NCBI GenBank assembly: GCA_018222405.1
Contig: JAAFAI010000016.1
Location: 1 to 64,000, forward strand
DNA: 64,000 bases
Source of the DNA: Gammaproteobacteria bacterium
Lineage (GTDB): Bacteria > Pseudomonadota > Gammaproteobacteria > Enterobacterales > Alteromonadaceae
Reading direction: 5' to 3'
The notes under the pieces: generated by a model
What the model was told of the DNA's origin: nothing
The model's input: the letters and a program-made list of their open reading frames with translations, nothing else
Database searches by the model: none
Program-made: the position numbers and the translations under genes
In this document: one piece after another, positions 7,705-16,225 of the stretch
How the letters are laid out: every line of letters begins with the position of its first letter
Position numbering within the stretch: the first letter of the stretch is position 1

Positions 7705-7727
7705 AAAGGCTCCCTCAGGAGCCTTTC
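7704..7727. terminator. bidirectional rho-independent terminator
   Basis: AAAAAGGCTCC-CTCA-GGAGCCTTT forms a stable stem with A and T runs on its two sides. It lies between two convergent genes (plus gene ending 7704, minus gene ending 7733), so it can end both transcripts. Confidence 0.8.
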
Positions 7728-7732
7728 ATTAT

Positions 7733-9511
7733 TTATTGGCTTTTACGGTATTCTTCGTAATCCATGTTGCTGAGCCAAACCGTTTGGTATGGCTTTAATT
7801 GCACAAAGCCCAGTACATCTTCTATCTGGTCGCGGGTGATCAAATCAATCCAGTTGTCGGTGCCAATCAGGTTCAGATCGGATAACAAAATGGATTGTTC
7901 TTCATCAGTCACGTTAGAAATACAGAAAATGCTTTGTCTGCGATTCAGGCTCTGACGCCAGTAACCAAACAGTGAAGGGCCCAACTGTAAGGTAAACTGC
8001 GTAGCATTGGGGTGGAAAGCTTCCTGCGCCTTACGGATGCGGATCAACTGTGATAACCGTGTTAGCACCTTATGATGTTGCGAATAAGGGGAGTCCAGCT
8101 GTGATTCCAGTTCAGAGTAATCCCAGCGTTTGCGGTTAATCGAACGGTTCTGGCCGGTATTCGCCACTTTATCGTAGTCGTTGGAAGTACCCAGTAAGCT
8201 GTGAATATACAGCCCTGGAATACCTTCCATACCAAGCATCATTGCGTGAGCACACAAGAATCGGTCGACCTGGTATTTATCCGGGCCTTTTACCGTGCCT
8301 TGCATGGCATCAAACAGCGTAATGTTGATTTCGTATGGCTTTTGCTGGCCATGCTCACTGGAACGCCACGAAATGCGGCCGCCAAAGTTTTGCATCGACT
8401 GCACCAGCGTACCAATTTCCTCGTCACTCAGCAGGCCTTCTGCCGGACGTAACCCAATGCCGTCGTGGGAGGCAATAAAGTTAAAGTAGGTGGTACCGTT
8501 CTGCGCTGGTGGCATACTCATCATCCAGCTCTTAAGGTAAGTACAGTCACCGGTGACCATGGTATTCACCAACAACGGTGGCAGCGAGAAGTTATAAATC
8601 GCGTGGGCTTCGTTAGCGTTACCAAAATAGGTCAGGTTCTCGCGATTGGGAATGTTGGTCTCAGTAATAATAATAATACTGGGATCCACATGCTCAATCA
8701 GCGTTCTCATCAGGCGAATGACTTCATGAGTTTGCGGCAGGTTAATACATTTAGTGCCAATGATTTTCCATAAAAAGGCCACCGCATCCAGGCGGAATAA
8801 CTTGGCGCCGTTATCAATGTAATGCTTGATGATTTGAATAAAGGTGATCAGTACCTTGGGATTTCTAAAGTCAAAATCCACCTGGTCGTGGCTGAATGTA
8901 CACCACACATGCTGGGTACCGTTTGCCGTTTCTGTTTCACGCAGTAACGGGCTGGTGCGCGGGCGGGTCACATCAGTTAAATCTGCCGTAGGATCAGCAG
9001 TTAAAAAGAAGTCGCTGCCCGGGCCTTCGCCTTTGATAAAGTTGTCAAACCACATACTGCGCGAAGAGCAGTGGTTGATCACCAAATCAAACATCAGGCC
9101 GTACTCGGCCGCGATGCGGTGTACGTCCGACCAGGTACCCAGTGATTCGTTTACACTTGAATAGTTAATTACCGAAAAGCCGTCATCAGAGCTAAACGGG
9201 AAGAAGGGCAGGATATGGACTTTGTTAACGGTGTTTTTGCAGTAGGTATGTAAAAACCTGAACAGCGTAAACAAGGGGGACTCGTGTTCGTTGATCACGC
9301 TGTCACCGTAGGTGATCATCACGATATCCTGCTCATCCCAGTAATTTCTGTGCGGCTCGGGGATCACTATGTCATCTTCCTGGTTCAGGCCGATGGTGTT
9401 CATCAGCTCTGTGGCCAGCTCGCCAATCGGCGTGCTGGTTACCACATCTGCATAGATAAACTGAAGATGATGACTAATTTTTTCGTGTAAGTAATCCCAG
9501 CGTTTTGTCAT
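7733..9511 (-). CDS. glucosylglycerate phosphorylase (GH13_18)
   Basis: The 592-residue protein has the sucrose-phosphorylase-type GH13 barrel: [13 protein letters not shown] with the nucleophile Asp (about residue 240), IIIITETN with the acid/base Glu (about 285) and [13 protein letters not shown] near residue 345. Length fits the subfamily that splits 2-O-alpha-D-glucosyl-D-glycerate with phosphate into glucose 1-phosphate and D-glycerate. The substrate is inferred from context: the gene is last in an operon with GpgS, GpgP and glycerate kinase and starts 4 bp after gpgS ends. Sucrose phosphorylase is the main alternative, but no sucrose genes are nearby. The enzyme is cytosolic. Confidence 0.82.
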   Translation of the reverse strand: MTKRWDYLHEKISHHLQFIYADVVTSTPIGELATELMNTIGLNQEDDIVIPEPHRNYWDEQDIVMITYGDSVINEHESPLFTLFRFLHTYCKNTVNKVHILPFFPFSSDDGFSVINYSSVNESLGTWSDVHRIAAEYGLMFDLVINHCSSRSMWFDNFIKGEGPGSDFFLTADPTADLTDVTRPRTSPLLRETETANGTQHVWCTFSHDQVDFDFRNPKVLITFIQIIKHYIDNGAKLFRLDAVAFLWKIIGTKCINLPQTHEVIRLMRTLIEHVDPSIIIITETNIPNRENLTYFGNANEAHAIYNFSLPPLLVNTMVTGDCTYLKSWMMSMPPAQNGTTYFNFIASHDGIGLRPAEGLLSDEEIGTLVQSMQNFGGRISWRSSEHGQQKPYEINITLFDAMQGTVKGPDKYQVDRFLCAHAMMLGMEGIPGLYIHSLLGTSNDYDKVANTGQNRSINRKRWDYSELESQLDSPYSQHHKVLTRLSQLIRIRKAQEAFHPNATQFTLQLGPSLFGYWRQSLNRRQSIFCISNVTDEEQSILLSDLNLIGTDNWIDLITRDQIEDVLGFVQLKPYQTVWLSNMDYEEYRKSQ

Positions 9512-9514
9512 TGA

Positions 9515-10738
9515 TTATCCTTTAAATTCTTCTGTGTCAGCTTCAACCGCTTCGAGCAGGCGATCAAGAATGTCGGGTACCGCACTGGTTACTCGGTTCC
9601 AGCTTGGAATAAATGGCGTTTCCATTGGATTTTCCAGGAAATGCTGACCGGCTTTCATAATGTTACTGGCAAACATTTCCACCGCTTTTTCTTCGCTGTG
9701 AATGTCCAGTGACAGGCCGTTCATTACCGCATCGTTGTGATAGGTCTCAATAAAGTCCAGTGCGATACGGTAGTAAGTGGCTTTAATCGAGCGGAACATT
9801 TCATTACTGAATGATTGCCCCTGGGTTGCTAACTTACGGAACAGGGCTTTGGTAATGTCGATAGACATTTTAGATAAACCGCCTTGTTCGTTATTCAGCG
9901 ACAGATCCTGGTGTTTATGGTCGTAGGTCTCGGCGATATCCGCCTGACATAACCGGTTGTGCGAATAGTTACGGTGCATTTCCGACAGTACGCCAATTTC
10001 CAGACCCCAGTCACTCGGGATGCGGATATCGTTAAGTACGTCGCGACGGAAAGAGAACTCACCGGCTAACGGGTAGCGGAAGCTGTCCATAAATTCGATG
10101 TATTCGTTGTCACCCAGCGTACGCTTAAGTGCGCGCAGCAGAGGCGTAACCAGCAAGCGTGATACGCGGCCGTTGATTTTACCGTCGGCGACCCGGGCGT
10201 AATAGCCCTTACAGAACTCATAGTTAAACTGTGGGTTGGCAACCGGGTAAATCAGGCGGGCCAGTAAGTCACGGTTATAGGTAATAATATCGCAATCGTG
10301 TAAGGCCACCGATTCGGCTTTATTTGAGGCCAGAATATAGCCCATGCAATACCACACATTGCGGCCTTTACCCAGTTCCTTTGGCGCCAGATCAAGAGCC
10401 TGAAGCTCTTCATCAATGGCTTTTAAACGTGGGCCATCATTCCATAAAATACGGTGGTGTTGTGGCAGGCGGCTGAAAAAGCCCTGGGCATGGCGGTACT
10501 GGTCCAGGTTGGCCCGGTCCAGTCCGATTACAATTTCAGACAGGTAAGGGACATTCGTGAGTTCATCAACGATATGGCCTAATGCCGGTCCTTCAAGTTC
10601 TGAAAACAGTGATGGCAGGATAAGTGCCATCGGACGTTTCTGAGAAAAGCGTAACAGCTCAGCTTCGAGTGCTTCAGTCGAGCGGCTGGCGAGATTGTGT
10701 AGCGTTGTCACGACACCATTTTGGTAAAAATCGGCCAT
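9515..10738 (-). CDS. gpgS: glucosyl-3-phosphoglycerate synthase (GT81)
   Basis: This 407-residue glycosyltransferase contains DCDIITYNRDLLARLIYP, where DCD acts as the metal-binding DxD of GT-A enzymes, and GYYARVADGKINGRVSRLL and FRYPLAGEFSFRRDVL, as in GT81 proteins. It transfers glucose from a nucleotide sugar to D-3-phosphoglycerate to give glucosyl-3-phosphoglycerate. It sits between the matching phosphatase (8 bp upstream) and the phosphorylase gene, which fixes the pathway better than the sequence alone. A mannosyl donor cannot be excluded, but the operon partner favours glucose. Confidence 0.85.
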   Translation of the reverse strand: MADFYQNGVVTTLHNLASRSTEALEAELLRFSQKRPMALILPSLFSELEGPALGHIVDELTNVPYLSEIVIGLDRANLDQYRHAQGFFSRLPQHHRILWNDGPRLKAIDEELQALDLAPKELGKGRNVWYCMGYILASNKAESVALHDCDIITYNRDLLARLIYPVANPQFNYEFCKGYYARVADGKINGRVSRLLVTPLLRALKRTLGDNEYIEFMDSFRYPLAGEFSFRRDVLNDIRIPSDWGLEIGVLSEMHRNYSHNRLCQADIAETYDHKHQDLSLNNEQGGLSKMSIDITKALFRKLATQGQSFSNEMFRSIKATYYRIALDFIETYHNDAVMNGLSLDIHSEEKAVEMFASNIMKAGQHFLENPMETPFIPSWNRVTSAVPDILDRLLEAVEADTEEFKG

Positions 10739-10746
10739 GTGTCCTC

Positions 10747-11571
10747 CTAATCTTTCAATGAAAGCAATTGTGTAAGCGTTTCTGTCCAGCCCTCAGGGCC
10801 TAGTTTTGTGCTGGTATATACGTTATCTTTTTTATCCAGTGGGGGAGGCTCATGCGTGGGTGACGCTATGCGCACGGCAATATCGGCAGCTTCCATCATG
10901 GCGATGTCATTTTTACCATCGCCTAATGCAATAGACGTTGCAGTAACCGCCGATTGACGCCGATACTCCTCCATAAACCAGCTTAGTGCCTTACCTTTAG
11001 TACAGTCTCCGGAAATATGGATGAAACGCCCGCCTTCCAGCGGTGTCGCGCCACGTTCTCTGACTGACTCGATAAATTCGGCTTTGCGAATATCACTACC
11101 AAGCCACATTACCGGTTCGCCAAATTGGCGTTTGGCTGCTAAGCGGGCTTCATCCTCGCTCAAACCGGTGGCAGCCATTAAATCTTCGGTGCTCATTTCG
11201 CTGAAGTGAGTAAATTCACCGGCGAAATCTGCTTTAACGATTTCAAGTAATTTTAACCAGTAGCCCTTTGATGAAATAAACGACTTACACCAAAAACCGT
11301 CCTGCCAGATGGTACCGGCCGGTTTTTGTTTAAAAAAGCCGTGTGGAATATAAGCCGCTGCGCCGTTCTCCACCACAAACGGGCCGTGCAAACCGATCTT
11401 TTCCCGTAGCTCGGTCATCTCTGCGAAGGTTTTACTGGTATTGGGTATCACCGGTATCCCGCGCTCCGCCAGTGCATCCAGCGTGGGCTGGGCGGCGGCA
11501 AAGCTATAGGTATGATGATCCAGCAACGTGCCGTCCATGTCAGTAAAGATCACAGTACTTGATTGATCCAT
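10747..11571 (-). CDS. gpgP: glucosyl-3-phosphoglycerate phosphatase (HAD, MPGP family)
   Basis: A 274-residue HAD-superfamily IIB phosphatase: motif I is FTDMDGTLLD (residues 9-18), motif II PNTSKT near 43-48 and motif IV GDGKNDIAMMEAADIAV near 218. The layout is that of the mannosyl-3-phosphoglycerate phosphatase family, which also serves as GpgP. It removes phosphate from glucosyl-3-phosphoglycerate to give glucosylglycerate. Its start overlaps the stop of the kinase gene by one base (TAATG), so translation is coupled. Cytosolic. Confidence 0.83.
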   Translation of the reverse strand: MDQSSTVIFTDMDGTLLDHHTYSFAAAQPTLDALAERGIPVIPNTSKTFAEMTELREKIGLHGPFVVENGAAAYIPHGFFKQKPAGTIWQDGFWCKSFISSKGYWLKLLEIVKADFAGEFTHFSEMSTEDLMAATGLSEDEARLAAKRQFGEPVMWLGSDIRKAEFIESVRERGATPLEGGRFIHISGDCTKGKALSWFMEEYRRQSAVTATSIALGDGKNDIAMMEAADIAVRIASPTHEPPPLDKKDNVYTSTKLGPEGWTETLTQLLSLKD

Positions 11572-12449
11572 TAAACAGCCTTTTCTACATGAGTGATTTG
11601 ACGGGTTTCGTCCAGATGGTAAACGTAATTACACTGCTGCGGCAATGTTTCCAGACTCTGCTCTGTTAAGCGTTGATAATGCTGTATAAACCGTTCGATT
11701 TCGAGGTCGGTCATAATGCCACTGTGCGCTTCAGATGAACCCAGTTTAGCAGCCAGTTTGTGTTCCTGCTCTTTTCGCCAGCTATATACCTGATCAAAAG
11801 AGGGCGCTTTCAGCATTACCCAAAAAGACATTTGTTCAAACAGGGCCTGGTATGAATCGGCCAACTGCTTGTTAACGTAATTACGCCAGGTGCCTAATGG
11901 ATCTTCATCACGCTCCAGTGCGTTAACCGGTTCAGCCAGCTGGGCTTTGGTTTGTGGTTTTACGCCCCAACACCAGCCTTCTACCAAAACAATGTCTGGC
12001 GGCGAATGGATAACCGGCCAGTCAACCACCGGGAAAGGGTTGTCGATGGCTTTATTAAAGCGTGGAATTGAGACAGTGCCATAGCCTCGTAAGCGGTCGA
12101 AGGTAGTCTGGGCCAGCGATACATCGTGGGTGCCGGGAACGCCCCGGGTAGCCAGTAACGGGTGGACTTTTATGGCCAGTGCGTTGCGGCTCGATTTATC
12201 CAGATAAAAGTCATCCAGCGATAACGACACCACATTGAGCTTTTTAAACTCGCTCAGATAAAACACCAAAAAGTCGCAAAGCGTTGATTTTCCCGAGCCC
12301 TGGCAACCATTCACGCCAACGAAAAATGGCTTCTTTGCACCTTTTTGGTGCTCATGGATTTCATCTGCTAATGGGATGAACCATTTTTGTGCAATGTCGC
12401 GGTAGCTCTCTGGAAGTTGATGCGCCGCAAGAAATGTAGAAATGTCCAT
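11571..12449 (-). CDS. D-glycerate 3-kinase (GLYK type)
   Basis: The 292-residue protein has the P-loop GVNGCQGSGKST (about residues 44-56), then SLSLDDFYL and HPLLATRGVPGTHDV, hallmarks of the plant-type glycerate 3-kinase/uridine kinase-like family. It makes 3-phosphoglycerate from D-glycerate and ATP. It is the first gene of the glucosylglycerate operon, so it can return the glycerate set free by the phosphorylase to 3-phosphoglycerate, the acceptor of GpgS. The 158 bp upstream of its start must hold the operon promoter. Confidence 0.82.
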   Translation of the reverse strand: MDISTFLAAHQLPESYRDIAQKWFIPLADEIHEHQKGAKKPFFVGVNGCQGSGKSTLCDFLVFYLSEFKKLNVVSLSLDDFYLDKSSRNALAIKVHPLLATRGVPGTHDVSLAQTTFDRLRGYGTVSIPRFNKAIDNPFPVVDWPVIHSPPDIVLVEGWCWGVKPQTKAQLAEPVNALERDEDPLGTWRNYVNKQLADSYQALFEQMSFWVMLKAPSFDQVYSWRKEQEHKLAAKLGSSEAHSGIMTDLEIERFIQHYQRLTEQSLETLPQQCNYVYHLDETRQITHVEKAV

Positions 12450-12607
12450 AAAGCTGCCTTAGTTATTGATGATTCGCACAGCATACTTGTAATTTTGTTA
12501 CAACATTTGTGCCAATTCAGTCGATAATTACTGCTTAACGATCCCTTTTGGTTATGATTGCACAAAAAGCGATCGAATGCAGGTGTCAGCATGCTTTAAG
12601 AAGCGGT

Positions 12608-13585
12608 TTATCCCTTATTCGCTATAATCACGGCCCGTTTAGGAGCGGGATAACCCTCAATCGTTTTAGAAGGGTCATCCGGGTCAAGAAAATCCACCAG
12701 GGAATGGTTGGTCATCCAGCTCGTAGCGCGCTGCTCTTCAGTGCTTGTTACACACTCATCCACAACCTCACAGTCGGTAAAGCCAAGACGCTGCAGCCAC
12801 AATAACAGTGCTTTTGAGCTGGGCAGAAACCAGACATTGCGCATTTGCGCATAACGCTCGCCCGCCATCAATACAGTTTGTTCGTCGCCATTAACCACCA
12901 GTGTTTCCAGCACTAACTGGCCGCCTTTGCGTAATTGCGACTTAAGCTGTTGTAAAAACTCCATGGGGTCGCGGCGGTGATAAAGCACGCCCATCGAAAA
13001 TACGGTATCGAATGCGCCCACCGGCTGCATCTGTTCAATACCCAAGGGTAAAAAGTGTACTGGTGCTTCGCCGATAAAGTGCTTAATTGCTAAGAACTGA
13101 ATCAGGAACAACTGCGTAGGGTCGATACCGTAAACGCCGGCGGCGCCCTCGCCATACATGCGCCACAGATGGTAGCCACTGCCACAGCCTACATCCAGCA
13201 CCTGTCTGCCGGCCAGCGGTGCCAGGTGTGGTAAAACCCGATCCCACTTCCAGTCGGAGCGCCATTCGGTATCAATATGGATGCCGTGAACGTGATAAGG
13301 CCCTTTACGCCATGGCATAAACTGGCGGAGTAACCCTTCAATCTGCTTTTGGGTATAAGTATCAATGTCTGTTGCAGCACCTATGGTGACAGACTCTCTG
13401 AAGTCGCGAGAACTGGCCTCTGTGGCGGGCAACTTGGCAACCAGCTTTTGCCACTTTTTAAACTCGCCGTGCAGCGCAGTACTGTGCCACTCATCCATTT
13501 GCCGGGGCAGGGTATTGAGCCAGTGCGACAAAGGCCCGTTAAGCAGATCCTTATAACAGCTGTGGAAGAGTTCAGATGCAGACAT
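12608..13585 (-). CDS. cmoB: tRNA U34 carboxymethyltransferase
   Basis: This 325-residue protein has the N-terminal helical domain typical of CmoB, then a class I methyltransferase fold with [19 protein letters not shown] (about residues 128-146) and [36 protein letters not shown] is the CmoB signature ahead of the cofactor site. It transfers the carboxymethyl group of carboxy-SAM to 5-hydroxyuridine at tRNA position 34 to give cmo5U. It follows cmoA by 16 bp on the same strand, and the two form the usual operon. Confidence 0.95.
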   Translation of the reverse strand: MSASELFHSCYKDLLNGPLSHWLNTLPRQMDEWHSTALHGEFKKWQKLVAKLPATEASSRDFRESVTIGAATDIDTYTQKQIEGLLRQFMPWRKGPYHVHGIHIDTEWRSDWKWDRVLPHLAPLAGRQVLDVGCGSGYHLWRMYGEGAAGVYGIDPTQLFLIQFLAIKHFIGEAPVHFLPLGIEQMQPVGAFDTVFSMGVLYHRRDPMEFLQQLKSQLRKGGQLVLETLVVNGDEQTVLMAGERYAQMRNVWFLPSSKALLLWLQRLGFTDCEVVDECVTSTEEQRATSWMTNHSLVDFLDPDDPSKTIEGYPAPKRAVIIANKG

Positions 13586-13601
13586 AAATAGTTAACCCGG
13601 G

Positions 13602-14330
13602 TTATTTAATTGCCACCAGTGACATAAAGTTAAAACAGCGATACCACATTACCACATCAGCAAAGCCCGCTTCTTTAAGCCGTGCCTGATGGATATCAAA
13701 GGTGTCGATCAGCATGACATTTTCCAGTGCTGCCCGTTTCTGGCTGATTTCAAGCTCGCTGTAACCGTTCTGACGTTTAAACTGCAGATGCAAATCATTG
13801 ATCACCTCGTTACCGCGGTCATCATCGTGGCGAATTTTTTCAGAAATAACAAAAATGCCGCCCGGTAGCAGGCCGTCGTAGATTTGCTTAATAATCGCAG
13901 CGCGTTCAGGCGGGGGGATAAACTGCAGGGTAAAATTCATCACCGCCATCGACGCATTAGTAATGTCTTCTGATTGCGCAAAACCCTGCTTTACGGTGAT
14001 AGGGTTGGGCAACTGAAAGGCCTCAACTTTGCGCTGACAACGTTCAACCATGGCCGCCGAGCTGTCGACGGCAATAATATTGCAGTGGTCTTGTGGGCAA
14101 TGGCGTGACACCGAAAATGACGCAGCACCTAAAGAGCAGCCCAAATCATACACGTTGGTATTGGCTTTCACGTGACTGGCTGCCAGCTGACCAATGGTTT
14201 CGATAATGGTTTGGTAACCGGGAATAGAGCGGCTAATCATGTCGGGAAATACATCCGCAACAGCATCATCAAACTGAAAATCGCTGACCTGTTTTAAAGG
14301 CGTAGCAAACAGATTGTCTTTATTCGACAC
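13602..14330 (-). CDS. cmoA: carboxy-S-adenosyl-L-methionine synthase
   Basis: The 242-residue protein has NVYDLGCSLGAASFSVSRH (SAM-binding motif I), IAVDSSAAMVERC, and MNFTLQFIPPPERA, which are diagnostic of CmoA. It makes carboxy-SAM from SAM and prephenate for CmoB. The gene starts 173 bp from the divergent response-regulator gene; the intervening DNA must hold both promoters. The length matches CmoA of other gammaproteobacteria (about 247). Confidence 0.95.
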   Translation of the reverse strand: MSNKDNLFATPLKQVSDFQFDDAVADVFPDMISRSIPGYQTIIETIGQLAASHVKANTNVYDLGCSLGAASFSVSRHCPQDHCNIIAVDSSAAMVERCQRKVEAFQLPNPITVKQGFAQSEDITNASMAVMNFTLQFIPPPERAAIIKQIYDGLLPGGIFVISEKIRHDDDRGNEVINDLHLQFKRQNGYSELEISQKRAALENVMLIDTFDIHQARLKEAGFADVVMWYRCFNFMSLVAIK

Positions 14331-14503
14331 GATAAATTCTTCTTTAGTAGCAGTTTGGGCGGCAATTTTACCCGGTGGCGGCAGAAAACCAAGCCTGTAT
14401 ATAAAAAAATTCGGTAATACGGCATTCTTTACTTCAATCGTTTAATCTTTAGTATTAACCTATACTCATTGATAATAATGACAGCCACCGAGGCACCAAT
14501 TTA

Positions 14504-15136
14504 ATGAAGTTTATAATTGCCGACGATCATCCGCTTTTCAGGGAAGCTTTATCAGGCGCGTTAACCCCGCTGTTTGAAGGACTGGAAGTTCTTGAAGCTG
14601 AATCGACGGATGCATTGATTGAACTTCTGGCTCGCAGCAAAGATGCTGACCTCCTGCTACTGGATTTATCTATGCCGGGCGCTAACTGGTTCGAAACCCT
14701 CACTACAGTGAAAGAACGTTATCCGGCGTTACCTATCGTGATGGTTTCGGCCAATGACGACATCGATGTAATTTCACAGGCAATCACCCTGGGTGCAAAA
14801 GGTTACATTACTAAAGCCACCCCAACTAAAACCATTGCTGAAGCCATTGATATTGTGCTGGGTGGTGAACAGTGGCTGCCTGCCGATATTGCCGAAAAAA
14901 TGACGTTTAACAGCGGCAATATGAACGACATGCTAGAGCGTTTCAAAGAACTCACCCCTAAGCAGGTATTAGTGCTGAAATACGTGCGGGCAGGCATGAT
15001 GAATAAGCAAATTGCGCACGAAATGAATGTTACCGAGGCAACGGTGAAAGCTCATATCAGTGCGGCGCTTAAAAAACTGGATATCAATACCCGCACGCAA
15101 GCGGTGCTGTTGATGGACAAACTTCAGATTAACTGA
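14504..15136 (+). CDS. LuxR/NarL-type response regulator
   Basis: A 210-residue regulator: a receiver domain (residues 1-120) with acidic D7/D8, the phospho-acceptor D54 in LLLLDLSMPG and K104, followed by a LuxR helix-turn-helix (about 145-205; LTPKQVLVLKYVRAGMMNKQ). All receiver residues needed for phosphorylation are there. No sensor kinase gene is near, so it is an orphan regulator. The adenosine deaminase gene starts 6 bp after its stop, which suggests co-transcription. Target genes are unknown. Confidence 0.88.
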   Translation: MKFIIADDHPLFREALSGALTPLFEGLEVLEAESTDALIELLARSKDADLLLLDLSMPGANWFETLTTVKERYPALPIVMVSANDDIDVISQAITLGAKGYITKATPTKTIAEAIDIVLGGEQWLPADIAEKMTFNSGNMNDMLERFKELTPKQVLVLKYVRAGMMNKQIAHEMNVTEATVKAHISAALKKLDINTRTQAVLLMDKLQIN

Positions 15137-15142
15137 TCTATT

Positions 15143-16144
15143 GTGATAGACCCTCGGCTTCCTCTGGTGGATATCCACCGTCACCTCGACGGTAATATCC
15201 GCCCGGAAACAATATGGGATCTTGCCACCAGGCATAACATTGCACTTCCTGCTAAAGATCTCGACGAACTTCGGCCGCTGTGCCAAATTCAGGATAAAAC
15301 TGCCGATTTGCTGTCATTTCTTTCACGGCTGGATTACGGCATTTCCGTGCTCGCAGATACCGACGCCTGCTACCGTATTGCCTACGAAAATATGCAGGAT
15401 GCCAAACGAGCCGGGCTTGATTACGTCGAGTTAAGATTTTCTCCTTTTTATATGGCGCAGAAGCATCAGTTAAATGTAGCGGATGTGGTGGAAGCCACTG
15501 TAGCTGGCTGCACCGACGGCAGTCGCGATTTTGCAATTAAGCATAATTTAATCGGTATCCTGAGCCGAACTTTTGGTACGGATGCGTGTACCCGTGAACT
15601 CAATGGTTTGCTGGCACATAAAGACCATATCACGGCACTGGATTTAGCTGGCGATGAGCTGGGTTATCCGGCACCGTTGTTCACCGAGCACTTTAAACAG
15701 GCGCGGGATGCCGGCTGGCAGATTACGGTGCATGCCGGAGAAGCCGATGGCCCGCAGAGTATCTGGAATGCCATTGAGCTGCTGGGAGCCAGTCGAATAG
15801 GGCACTGTGTGGCCGCCAAAGACGATGACAGGCTACTTGAGTATCTGGTAGAGCACAACATCGGTGTGGAGAGCTGCCCAACCTCCAATTATCAGACCGC
15901 CACTGTGGTAGATACCGCCAATCATCCTATGAAAGACTTTTTAGAAGCGGGTGTGGAAGTGACCCTTAATACCGATGATCCGGGCGTATCGGCCATTGAT
16001 ATTGGCGATGAATACCAGGTTGCAAAAGACGTTATTCAGTTGAGCGATGAGCAGCTACGACAAATCCAGATTAATGGCGTTAACCAGTCGTTTATTTCCG
16101 CTACAGAAAAACAGCAATTATTCGAAATAGCTTTAAAGCGCTAA
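15143..16144 (+). CDS. add: adenosine deaminase
   Basis: The 333-residue enzyme has metal-binding H12 and H14 in VDIHRHLDG, ITVHAGEA (third His, near 197), SRIGHC, ESCPTSNYQT and LNTDDPGVSA, all features of the zinc TIM-barrel adenosine deaminases. It converts adenosine and deoxyadenosine to inosine and deoxyinosine for purine salvage. The frame opens at a GTG with no strong ribosome-binding site, 6 bp after the regulator's stop, so it probably depends on translational coupling. A terminator follows. Confidence 0.92.
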   Translation: MIDPRLPLVDIHRHLDGNIRPETIWDLATRHNIALPAKDLDELRPLCQIQDKTADLLSFLSRLDYGISVLADTDACYRIAYENMQDAKRAGLDYVELRFSPFYMAQKHQLNVADVVEATVAGCTDGSRDFAIKHNLIGILSRTFGTDACTRELNGLLAHKDHITALDLAGDELGYPAPLFTEHFKQARDAGWQITVHAGEADGPQSIWNAIELLGASRIGHCVAAKDDDRLLEYLVEHNIGVESCPTSNYQTATVVDTANHPMKDFLEAGVEVTLNTDDPGVSAIDIGDEYQVAKDVIQLSDEQLRQIQINGVNQSFISATEKQQLFEIALKR

Positions 16145-16179
16145 GCTTTGGAGCCTATTTTTTAGTGCAGATAGAATCG

Positions 16180-16206
16180 AAAAAGGCACCATCTGGTGCC
16201 TTTTTT
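16180..16206. terminator. bidirectional rho-independent terminator
   Basis: AAAAAGGCACC-ATCT-GGTGCCTTTTTT is a perfect stem flanked by A and T runs. It lies between the convergent add and fadE genes and can serve both. Confidence 0.85.
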
Positions 16207-16225
16207 AGTAACGGTCAATGCCGGG

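Noticed and set aside
8465..8773. plus-strand frames over the glucosylglycerate phosphorylase gene
   Set aside because: They are antisense shadows of a well-supported gene with complete active-site motifs.
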